Shown in pieces: positions 8,308 to 15,629 of a stretch of DNA of 64,000 bases (position 1 is the stretch's first letter; each line of letters starts with the position of its first letter). This stretch comes from Hyphomicrobium_A sp963722495 (GTDB lineage: Bacteria > Pseudomonadota > Alphaproteobacteria > Rhizobiales > Hyphomicrobiaceae). Both the position numbers and the translations under genes were made by a program. The stretch is taken from the NCBI GenBank assembly GCA_963722495.1, contig CAVRND010000007.1, positions 251,837 to 315,836 on the forward strand, given 5' to 3'. The notes beneath the pieces were generated by a model that saw only the letters and a list, made by a program, of their open reading frames with translations, did not search any database and was not told the origin of the DNA.

Positions 8308-10118
8308 ATGAGATTCCCATTGAAGCTGGAATGGCTGGAGCGCGAGAGCGCGCTGCTCCTCGACAAGTTGGCGGCCCGCCCGCGCCTTGCCGCCGCGGCG
8401 CTGCTGGCGCTGGCCGTGTTCACGTATTTGCCCGGCGTTTTCCTGCTGCCGCCGGTCGATCGCACCGAGATCGTCTATGCCCAGTCCTCGCGCGGCATGG
8501 TCGAGCGCGGCACGGCGATCGATTCCAGCTACGAGGGCGAGCGCTTCGCCTTCCGTCCCATCGGCATCTACTGGCTGCAGGCGGCAACGACCAAAGTGCT
8601 CGGCAAGTGGAGCCGGGACGACATCGCCACCTACCGGCTGCCGTCGTTACTCGCCGGCATCCTTGCCGTGCTCGCCACCTGGTGGTTGACCCGGCCTCTG
8701 CTGGGTGAACGCCGAGCCATGATCGCGGCGGCGCTGTTTGCCGTGTCGCCCATCGTGGCGCTGCAGGCGACGCTGTCGATCCCCGAGGGCCCGCTGCTGC
8801 TCGCCATCGTCGTAGCGCAGCTGGCGCTGCTGCGCCTCTACTGCGCCAGCGAGGCCGACCGCGGCAAGGAGCAATGGCTGGCGCTCGCCTTCTGGGTGGC
8901 GCAGGGCGGTGGCATTCTTCTCAATGCGCTGGCGGTCCCGATCCTGTCGCTATCGACCATCCTGGCGCTCTACGTCATGGACCGCCGCGTCGACTGGCTG
9001 TGGCGGCTGCGGCCGCTGATCGGCGTGCCGCTGATGGCCGCCATCGCCGCGCCGTGGCTGCTCATTCGCGCGCATTACGACGGCGTGCCGTTCAGCGGGC
9101 TGACGTGGGGCGAGTTCATTCGTGCGCTCGGCGGCGCGCAAGACATGAAGTGGAGGGCGGCACCGCTCACCTTCACGTTCGCCTTCATCCTCGGTTTCTT
9201 ACCGGGCGCCCTGCTGCTCATACCGGCGCTGCAGAACCTGTGGCGCGAGCGCGGCCTTGGCCCTGCAGCGGTTTCTCTTCGCCTGGATCGTCGGCTACTG
9301 GCTCTATCTGGAGCTGATCGCCTCCAAGCCGGCGCTCTACACCGTGCAGGCGATGTTCCCCGCCGCCGCCGCTGCGGTGGCCTGGTGTCGTCGCGGGCTG
9401 CCGGAGGCGGCTGGCGGCCGGCAAGCTCGCCATCCCGCCGCGCATGCTGCGGCTGCCTGCATGGCTGGTGCATGGCGGGAATGATCGCGATGTTCGCCTT
9501 CATCGTGAACTTGCGCGGTGCGCCGTCCACGTTCCCCATCGTCGTCGGCGCGACGCTGGTCGCCGTGCTGTTCACGTTCGCGGCGCGTGCCGCGCGCGAG
9601 GGCAAGCGCCGCCGCCTGGGTGACGTTGAGCCGTCGCCGGCTTTGCGGTCTTCATCACCTACACCTTCGCCGTGCTGATGCCGCACCTCGAAATGGGCTG
9701 GCCGGCGCCGCGCATCGCCGAGGCGATCGCGCCGCTGCGCCGCTGCGTCACCGGACCGGTCGGCGTCGTCGGCTTCCGCGAACCGTCGACGACGTTTGTT
9801 CTCGGCCGCAGCGCCAACACCAACGTCGAGACCATCGCCGGCTGGATGGCGGGCGGCGAGGACGGCATCGCCGTGGTCGAGGACCGCTGGCAGGCCGACC
9901 TCGGCAAGGCGCTCGCTGCCCGCGGGGCAAAGCCTCCCCCGCGCCTCGGCTGCGTCGAAGCCTTCAACACCATGCGCGGGTGCACGCTCGATTTCTCGAT
10001 CTACGCCACCGGCCCCGACGCCCTCGACCCGGGTTGCAAGGTCTCCGAACGCTTTGCCTGCTCCATCCCCGTGCCCTTGCTGCCCGAGGACGCCGACCCC
10101 AAGTCTCGCTGCCGCTAA
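8308..10118 (+). pseudogene. ArnT/PMT-family glycosyltransferase, several frameshifts
   Basis: Polytopic membrane glycosyltransferase of the dolichyl-phosphate-mannose/ArnT superfamily, expected to use a lipid-linked sugar. The first periplasmic loop holds VDRTEIVYAQSSRGMVERG and FRPIGIYWLQAA, typical of the family, followed by many hydrophobic helices. Frame 1 is open to about 9260; frame 2 continues with LFAWIVGYWLYLELIASKPA; frame 1 resumes near 9480 and frame 3 carries the soluble C-terminal part (LEMGWPAPRIAEAIAPL to 10118). ATG 8308 was preferred to GTG 8296. The target glycan is unknown; lipid A modification is one possibility given the lipid A genes elsewhere in the window. Confidence 0.75.
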
Positions 10119-10209
10119 GCGGCATTTGCGCCGCCCGGCTTGAGCGCACCGGTCGCCTGCGCTATGCCGCTAACAAGCCTACTTCGCCCCGGTCGAGAAA
10201 GGTCGCCCC

Positions 10210-10975
10210 ATGGCCGAAACCCAGTTCAATCCCGAATCGCCGCCCGAGATCATCGCCGCGCAGTGGTTCAACGCGCCCGAGCCGCTGTCCCTCAAGAAGC
10301 TGAAGGGCAAGGTCGTCGTCCTCGTCGCCTTCCAGATGCTGTGCCCGGGTTCGCTTGCGCCACTCGCTGCCGCAGGCCGGTCGCATCGCGCGCGCCTTCT
10401 CGAACGACGAGGTCGCCGTCGTCGGCCTGCACATGGTGTTCGAGAACCACGCCGACATGGCGCCGACACTGCTCGAGCCGTTCCTGAAGCAGGAGCACAT
10501 CGAGATCCCCGTCGCCGTCGACAAGGTGAACGGCTCGGGCCTGCCCGAGACGATGGAAGCCTACGGCATGCAGGGCACGCCGACGCTGCTGGTGTTCGAT
10601 CGCCAGGGCCGCCTGCGCCGCCACTACCTCGGCGCCGTCGACGACGTGCGCCTCGGCGCCGAGATCATGGCGCTGTGCATCGAGGACAAGAAGGCGCCGC
10701 GCGACGCCTCGATGGCCATCGAGATGAAGCTGCATGCGGCACTGGTCGATCCCCAGCAGCACGAGCACGCGCACGACGGCAGCTGCTGCGGCGGCCACGG
10801 GCATGATCATTCCCACGACCATGACCACGCGCACGGCCATTCGCACGACCACGACCATGCCCACGATCATGAGGGCGGTTGCTGCGGCGGCAAGCACGCG
10901 CACGATCACAGCCACGAGGGCCACGATCACAAGCACGAGCACGCCCACGGCGAAGGCTGCGGCTGCAAGCACTAG
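10210..10975 (+). CDS. Redoxin with histidine-rich metal-binding tail, one frameshift
   Basis: Thioredoxin/peroxiredoxin-fold protein of about 255 residues. Frame 1 from ATG 10210 gives MAETQFNPESPPEI and LKGKVVVLVAFQMLCPG. A break at about 10350 leads to frame 2 with RHSLPQAGRIARAFSNDE, VAVVGLHMVFENH and MQGTPTLLVFDRQGRLR, the cis-Pro region of the fold. The cysteine motif falls on the break, so only CPG of the expected CPxC can be read. The last 71 residues hold 26 His and 6 Cys, in HD/HA/HG alternations with two CCGG blocks, which suggests Zn, Ni or Cu binding. A link between redox chemistry and metal storage is an inference. Confidence 0.78.
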
Positions 10976-11017
10976 GACCACCGTCGAGCGCGCGGAGGCT
11001 GGCGTAGATGCCGGCCT

Positions 11018-11044
11018 TCCATGCGGAGCATGGCTGCGCCATGA
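11018..11044 (+). repeat. Dispersed 27-bp repeat, copy 1
   Basis: This 27-bp stretch (tccatgcggagcatggct and onwards) matches positions 13329-13355 at 25 of 27 bases. An inverted third copy lies at 13188-13214. It is itself partly palindromic (gcatg/catgc, atggc/gccat). It lies in the intergenic space after the His-rich redoxin gene. It is probably an intergenic repeat family of this genome. Confidence 0.6.
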
Positions 11045-11086
11045 CGCCGGCATGACGGAATTGGGCACGGCGCTCTCAAGATCGTC

Positions 11087-11106
11087 ATCCCGACGTAGGT
11101 CGGGAT
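11087..11106. repeat. REP-like palindrome
   Basis: An 8-bp perfect inverted repeat (atcccgac / gtcgggat) with a 4-base loop, embedded in gtcatcccgacg...cgggatccac. The gtcatcc...ggatcca frame recurs at 13849-13868 and 13954-13976 and resembles the short palindromes scattered between alphaproteobacterial genes. It could also act as a weak terminator for the redoxin gene. Confidence 0.5.
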
Positions 11107-11253
11107 CCACGCAAGTACCCGCCGCAGCTACGTTTTAGTGGCGGAGAACTGCCGCCCGCGCTCCTGCCACCACCAGCCTTCAATCCGCCCCCCGAATCAC
11201 GCCATGGTCGCGCATGCAAGCTAGAGCGCGGAGCAGGGCCATGATCGAGCGCG

Positions 11254-12169
11254 TTGCGGACGGCGAAGAGCGGGACGAGGCGCCCGAGGAAAAAAGCGCG
11301 CGAGCGGCACAAGGCGGCGTTCGGCAAGAAAACCATCGCGCTCGTCTACGACTTCGACGGCACGCTCTCCCCGCGCCCCATGCAGGACTACGCCTTCCTG
11401 CCGCAGATCGGCATCGACCCGGAGGAGTTCTGGAAGGAGTCCAACGCCATCGCGCGCCGCGAAGGCGCCGACGGGCTGATCTCCTACATGCGCCTGATGT
11501 ACCAGAAGGCCAAGGCGGCCGGCGTGCGCATCGACCGCGCCGACCTCGTCGCGCAAGGCAAGCACGTCGAGCTGTTCCCCGGCGTCGAGGAATGGTTCGA
11601 CGAGATCGACGGCTACGTGAAGCTGCGCAGCGAGACGCACGGCATCGGCCTGCGCCATTACGTCGTCTCCGCCGGCCTCACCGAGATCATCGAGGGCACG
11701 CGCATCTACAAGCGCTTCCACAACGTCTTCGCGTCGGAATACTGGTTCGACGCCTACGACCTGCCGTACCCCAAGCGCGTCATCACCGACACCGGCAAGA
11801 CGCAATACCTGTTCCGCATCAACAAGGGCATCGAGGATCTCGGCCAGGGCATCAACGAGCACATGGACGAAGGGCCAGCGGCCCATCCCGTTCGGCAACA
11901 TGATCTACTTCGGCGACGGCGACACCGACGTGCCGTCGATGGCGGTGATGCGCAAGAACGGCGGCCACGCCGTCGCCGTGCACACGCCCGGCAAGTCGCG
12001 CAAGAAATGCGTCGAGCTGTTCAAGGCCGGCCGCTGCGATTTCTTCGCCCCCGCCGACTACCGCCGCGGCTCCGATCTCTTCAAGCGCACGTGCCTGCTC
12101 TTGGACCGCGTCCTCGCCGACATCCGCGTGCAAGAGGAGATGTGGCGGTTAGGGCGGGAGGTACGATAG
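11254..12169 (+). CDS. HAD-family phosphatase, one frameshift
   Basis: Haloacid dehalogenase-superfamily hydrolase of about 300 residues. Motif I is LVYDFDGTLSP, with the nucleophilic Asp and general acid Asp; motif II is the Ser in YVVSAGLTEII; motif IV is FGDGDTDVPSMAVM. Frame 1 runs to about 11885; frame 2 then carries motif IV and ends at 12169. The long insert between motifs I and II (IGIDPEEFWKESN) acts as a cap. The substrate is unknown. Start at 11254 gives a basic N-terminus (RRPRKKARERHKA); the next plausible start is inside the conserved region. Confidence 0.82.
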
Positions 12170-12186
12170 GAATCAGGACTAAGACG

Positions 12187-12969
12187 ATGTCTCAGTCGCT
12201 ACCAAACAGCCTCTCGGCTCCAGAAGATTCGGCGGAGATTGAGACGCAAGAGCGGGTCGATCATGCTGCTTGCGAATTCGCTCGACACGCCGATCTTCTA
12301 TCACTCAGGCAAGTTGTCACGCGGGTTTCGATAGATGAAACCCGGGTGGCGGCACTTCTGTCTCCTGAAGGCTGTGAGAGCTGTAAGCGGCATGAACGCT
12401 TGCGTTAGACTATGCAGCGCCGGCTTTTCTCAAGAAATTGCCGTGCTCATTCGGACTATCGCAGAGTGCACGACCCATATCGACTACATAGTCGCGGGTC
12501 TTGAAGGCGAGGAGCTAGCGGCTCGCGCCAGAGTGAGTACGTGGAAGCCTTCTTTGCAGACTTCAAGCGCAACTCGGTGGAAGATTTTGGCAGGCCGCGT
12601 GTACCCCAAGGTAAGGTACATAAAGTTGTCGGCGCCCACACCGACCAAATGATTCAGCTGCTAGATAGCGAAGGGCTGTTTGCGGACATGGACAGCGCTA
12701 AGTTGCTGTCGAGCGTTTATCTCACCCACTCAAATTACGTTCATAGCCGGTACCCAGAGGTGATGGATTTATTTGGCGGTGACCCGCCACATTTCCATCT
12801 CCGAGGTATGTCTGGAACTCCAAAGGACATTGAGAATCTCGAGATACTCGAGACGTTCACCTGTACGGTTTCAAATGCTTTGAGGTTTGTCGTAATTCAC
12901 GCTGGACTAAAGCAGCGAGTACTAGAGGATCCCGAACTTGCGGCTTGGTATCCGCCGCAAGCTGCCTAG
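12187..12969 (+). CDS. Unknown protein, less G+C-rich than neighbours, two frame changes
   Basis: About 260 residues in frames 1, 2, 1. The start is ATG 12187 (MSQSLPNSLSAPEDS). Frame 2 covers roughly 12330-12520 (LLKAVRAVSGMNACVRLC, AVLIRTIAECTTHIDYI) and frame 1 resumes to 12969 (EAFFADFKRNSVEDFG, YVHSRYPEVMDLFGGD). It is predicted mostly helical, with no signal peptide or membrane segment. The pattern LLKAVR...AGFSQEIAVLIRT recalls DUF5677-type proteins, but this is weak. Two 60-base lines I counted are about half G+C, clearly below the neighbours, and inverted repeats follow directly, so acquisition by transfer is plausible. Function unknown. Confidence 0.55.
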
Positions 12970-12995
12970 AAACGTGTGAGGTCGTTGTCCGATCC

Positions 12996-13087
12996 CTGCT
13001 CGCGCCGACGGCATTCCGGCGCGCTGCAAGGCGCGCCTGCCGCTAAAGCGGCCAAGCTTCGCTTAGGAATGCCGTCGGCGCGAGCAG
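12996..13087. repeat. 92-bp element bounded by perfect 22-bp inverted repeats
   Basis: The 22 bases at 12996-13017 (ctgctcgcgccgacggcatt...) are the exact reverse complement of 13066-13087. The 48-bp spacer holds further short dyads (ggcgcgc/gcgcgcc). No open frame fits inside. Such an element could be a non-autonomous miniature repeat or a large intergenic hairpin. It starts 27 bp after the unknown gene that ends at 12969. Confidence 0.75.
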
Positions 13088-13156
13088 GCCGATCCTGTCA
13101 TCCGGCCGAAGTGAGCGACGTGTAGGAAGTGCGCTCCGCGAACGTCGCACCCCCTT

Positions 13157-13366
13157 AACCTCTCCCAGAGGGAGAGGTCGGAAGCGGTCATGGCGGAGCC
13201 ATGCTTCGCATGGACGCAAATGAGCTTCCGGGTGAGGGGTTACGCGCTCCCAGTAAAATCACGAGACCTGAAACGGATCATCCCCTCACCCGGCTGTCGC
13301 GCTACGCGCGTCCAGCCGACCTCTCCCGTCCATGCGCAGCATGGCTCCGCCATGATGGGAGAGGTT
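13157..13366. repeat. Nested inverted-repeat structure containing two inverted copies of a 27-bp repeat
   Basis: Arms pair in three blocks: aacctctccc at 13157-13166 with 13357-13366; a 16-bp block at 13189-13204 with 13339-13354; cgcatggac at 13207-13215 with 13328-13336. Inside, ccgggtgagggg (13228) pairs with cccctcacccgg (13282). The 27-bp units at 13188-13214 (inverted) and 13329-13355 differ at one base and match copy 1 at 11018. No gene was recognised from 12970 to 13475. Confidence 0.7.
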
Positions 13367-13462
13367 AAGTGCTGCGCCTGCTTTGCTTTCGGATGAGAGC
13401 CGCGCCTCTAGCTGTGCGCCTGCCCGCGCAACCTACATCTTCCCCATAACGGCTCCCGATCG

Positions 13463-13470
13463 AAGGAGAG
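13463..13470 (+). promoter_or_regulatory. Ribosome binding site deciding the true start at 13476
   Basis: The purine stretch aaggagag lies 5 bases before the ATG at 13476. That ATG is one base out of frame with the conserved-looking protein that follows, so the site argues for an extra base between 13476 and 13492 rather than for initiation at the TTG at 13492. Confidence 0.6.
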
Positions 13471-13475
13471 CGAAG

Positions 13476-13755
13476 ATGTTCGCGTCCACCATTGCACCAG
13501 ATGCTGGCGGCCTTGGCGCTCGCCGTTCCACTCCTCACTGCCGGCGCCGCCGAAGCGCAGTTTCGCCGCGGCGTGAAGCCGTACTACTCGGAGTCCTATG
13601 AGACGCGCGGCCCGCAGCGCGGCTACGAGGGCTACATCGCGCCCGACTACTACTGCTCCTACAAGCGCTTTCCGAACCGCGAATGCACGACCGGAAAAGG
13701 CGGCAAACAGCGCTGCCGTGTGGTCAGCTGGCGCCTGGAGCAGACGTGCCAGTGA
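13476..13755 (+). CDS. Small secreted protein, one frameshift after the start
   Basis: About 92 residues. The ATG at 13476 has a good ribosome binding site and reads MFAST. One extra base then moves the frame to LHQMLAALALAVPLLTAGA, a signal peptide cleaved after AEA. The mature part (QFRRGVKPYYSESYETRG, then YYCSYKRFPNRECTTG) has four Cys and is rich in Tyr and Arg. An uncorrected reading would begin at TTG 13492. The protein is probably periplasmic. No family was recognised. Confidence 0.6.
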
Positions 13756-13849
13756 AGCAGACAGCCAGTAATCCCCGCGCAGCCCCTCGCTCTTCGACAT
13801 CCCTCGGGGCATACGCCCGCGAGAACGAAGAAGCATGCCCAGGTGTCAT

Positions 13850-13868
13850 CCTCGGGCTTGTCCCGAGG
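13850..13868. repeat. REP-like palindrome, forward copy
   Basis: The arms cctcggg and cccgagg (7 bp) enclose cttgt, within gtgtcatcctcgggcttgtc and onward. It shares its consensus with the copy at 13954-13976 in inverted orientation, about 100 bp away, forming a head-to-head pair like a bacterial interspersed mosaic element. It lies downstream of the small secreted protein gene. Confidence 0.65.
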
Positions 13869-13953
13869 ACCCACCCATCGATCCGTCGGGTCGTCAGATA
13901 AAAACGCGCGCCGCTGCAGCGAGCACTTCAGCGTCCCTAAGACCGAGAGATGG

Positions 13954-13976
13954 ATCCTCGGATCAAGTCCGAGGAT
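13954..13976. repeat. REP-like palindrome, inverted copy
   Basis: The arms atcctcgga and tccgaggat (9 bp, perfect) enclose tcaag. The reverse complement of this unit lines up with the copy at 13850-13868 over about 30 bases with few differences. The rest of the 13756-14206 interval shows no gene; its plus-strand open frames are unconserved. Confidence 0.65.
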
Positions 13977-14206
13977 GACAGTAAAGGGATACGACCCGAC
14001 GGTGTCAGCGTGCCAATCCGCAGGCAGCTCAAGCCACTACAACGCAGCTGTGGACAGCGGCCCGCCGAGCCCACTTGCGGCACGCCGTTTCGGCTAAGGT
14101 CACTGCAACAATTCTGCGTGTCACCCCGCATTTTCCGCGGCTGCTGCCGCAAAGCGCCCCGTGTCTGCGTTGAAGGCGCCGTTCACAACGCACTCGGGAG
14201 GCAATA

Positions 14207-14716
14207 ATGATCAAGCACATTACATTCGCGCTCGTCGCGGCGGCCATCGCCGTACCCACCTGTTCGGTCCCCGTCGTCGCTTCGGAATACTGGGACTGGA
14301 GCCTCGCCGATGGAAATCCCACTACGCGCAAGGCCAAGGCGCGCGTGAAGTACTCCAAGCGCTATCGCAAGAGCAGCAGCCCGACCAAGGTCATGGCCTT
14401 CGTGAAGCGCGAGGACGGCAAGGACGACATCCACGCCGAGCGTCGCGAGTTCTCGTGCGCCGACAAGGTGCGCGGTCTCGGCACGCAATGGATCGGCACC
14501 GAAGGCGCGCTCGATGCGGCCAAGAAGGATTGGATGGAGCGCGTGCGCTACGATTACGGCGAGTCGTTCCTCGACATGAACAACGCCAAGGATTTCGTTT
14601 CCCGCTGCGGCCGCGTGTCGATCGGCGAGACGATGGGCCAGGTGATGTATCGCTGCGAGATCGTCGCCCGCCCCTGCAAGGGCACCATGAGCGAGACCAA
14701 GGCGGCGGCGAAGTAA
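14207..14716 (+). CDS. Secreted protein of unknown function
   Basis: 169 residues with a signal peptide (MIKHITFALVAAAIAVPTCS, cleavage near VVAS-EYWDW). The mature part is rich in Lys and aromatic residues (KARVKYSKRYRKSSSPTK) and has four Cys (FSCADK, SRCGRV, YRCEIV, RPCKG) that may form disulfides. The ATG at 14207 follows gggagg (14196-14201) at good spacing. A hairpin terminator follows at 14743. No family was recognised; probably periplasmic. Confidence 0.75.
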   Translation: MIKHITFALVAAAIAVPTCSVPVVASEYWDWSLADGNPTTRKAKARVKYSKRYRKSSSPTKVMAFVKREDGKDDIHAERREFSCADKVRGLGTQWIGTEGALDAAKKDWMERVRYDYGESFLDMNNAKDFVSRCGRVSIGETMGQVMYRCEIVARPCKGTMSETKAAAK

Positions 14717-14742
14717 GCAGCGCCTGCTGATGTAGAAGCGGG

Positions 14743-14780
14743 GCGGGCCGGGGCAAATCCCCGGTCCGCCTTCGTGTTTT
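14743..14780 (+). terminator. Rho-independent terminator after the secreted protein gene
   Basis: gcgggccgggg (14743-14753) pairs with ccccggtccgc (14759-14769) across a caaat loop with one G-U pair, followed by cttcgtgtttt. It lies 27 bp after the stop at 14716, in the right place to end that transcript. Confidence 0.65.
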
Positions 14781-14858
14781 CGGTTCGTTGAAACCTTATC
14801 GCCAGAATGAGCGTTTCCTGCCAACGTCACGACGCAGGTCACGATCCGGGAGGCACTC

Positions 14859-15068
14859 ATGATGGACGATCCGCTCAGCCAACCCTTGATGCGCGTGCGC
14901 CAGGGCAAGCTCATCGGCGGCGTGTGCGGCGGCATCGCCAAGTGGCTCGGCTGGGATCCGACGCTGGTGCGCATCGGCTACGTGATCTTGTCGGTGCTCT
15001 CGGTCGGCTTCCCGGGCCTGCTCATCTACATCCTGCTGTGGATATTGATGCCGCTGGAGCCAGCCTAG
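14859..15068 (+). CDS. PspC-domain membrane protein
   Basis: A 69-residue single PspC domain: basic start (MRVRQGKLIGGVCGGIAKWL), GWDPTLVRIGYVIL, then a hydrophobic C-terminal helix (LSVGFPGLLIYILLWILMP). Such small proteins are inner-membrane factors linked to the phage-shock response, although no other psp gene is in view. ATG 14859 follows gggagg at 14848-14853. The stop (15066-15068) meets the probable end of rsmD on the other strand. Confidence 0.85.
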   Translation: MMDDPLSQPLMRVRQGKLIGGVCGGIAKWLGWDPTLVRIGYVILSVLSVGFPGLLIYILLWILMPLEPA

Positions 15069-15629
15069 CGCGGTAGCGTAGCGCGCGAAGACGATCTGCG
15101 TGTCGCCGTAGGTGCGCCGGTCGAGCTCCACGAATGCCGGCGGCAGCGCGATTGTCGCGCTCGCCCGCTCCTCCAGCACTACAATGGCGCCCGGCACCAG
15201 CCACTTGCCGTCGGCCAATGCATTGAGCGCGCGCTCGCCGAGACCCTTGTCGTAGGGCGGGTCGAGGAAGGCGAGGTGGAACGGCGCCACGGTGCCGGCC
15301 GGGCCGAGGTCGGCAGCGTCGCGGCGGAAGATGCGCGTGACGCCAGTCAGCCCGAACGCCTCCACGTTGTTGCGGATCAGCCCGCGCGCGTCCGGCTCGC
15401 TGTCGACGAACAGGCAGTACGCAGCGCCGCGCGAGATGGCCTCGATGCCGAGCGCGCCGGTGCCGGCGAACAGGTCGATGACGCGCGCGCCCTCAAGCGA
15501 GAAATCGTCGATGCCGTGGGCGAGGATGTTGAACAGGCTCTCGCGCACGCGGTCGGAGGTCGGGCGCAGGCCCTCGTGCTGCGGGCCGGCGATGGCGCGC
15601 CCGCGCAGCGTGCCGGCGACGACCCTCAT
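15065..15629 (-). CDS. rsmD: 16S rRNA (guanine966-N2)-methyltransferase RsmD
   Basis: About 188 residues from ATG 15629 (MRVVAGTLRGRAI). S-adenosylmethionine-binding motifs are VIDLFAGTGALGIEAISRGA and, with the catalytic NPPY-like motif, FLDPPYDKG; the end QIVFARYA is typical. As written the frame does not stop there but runs on to 14796, across the PspC gene on the other strand. A TAG at 15065-15067 one frame over gives the usual family length, and 565 bases equals 188 codons plus one base, pointing to one extra base near 15075. It methylates G966 during 30S assembly. Overlaps the rluB stop by ATGA. Confidence 0.88.

Noticed and set aside
10734..11138. Repeat-rich open frame overlapping the His-rich tail
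   Set aside because: It is the same His-codon repeat read in another frame (Thr/Ala/Met-rich) and has no independent support.
13157..13366. CRISPR array
   Set aside because: The repeats are inverted and only two nearby; there is no series of direct repeats with equal spacers anywhere in the window, and no cas gene.
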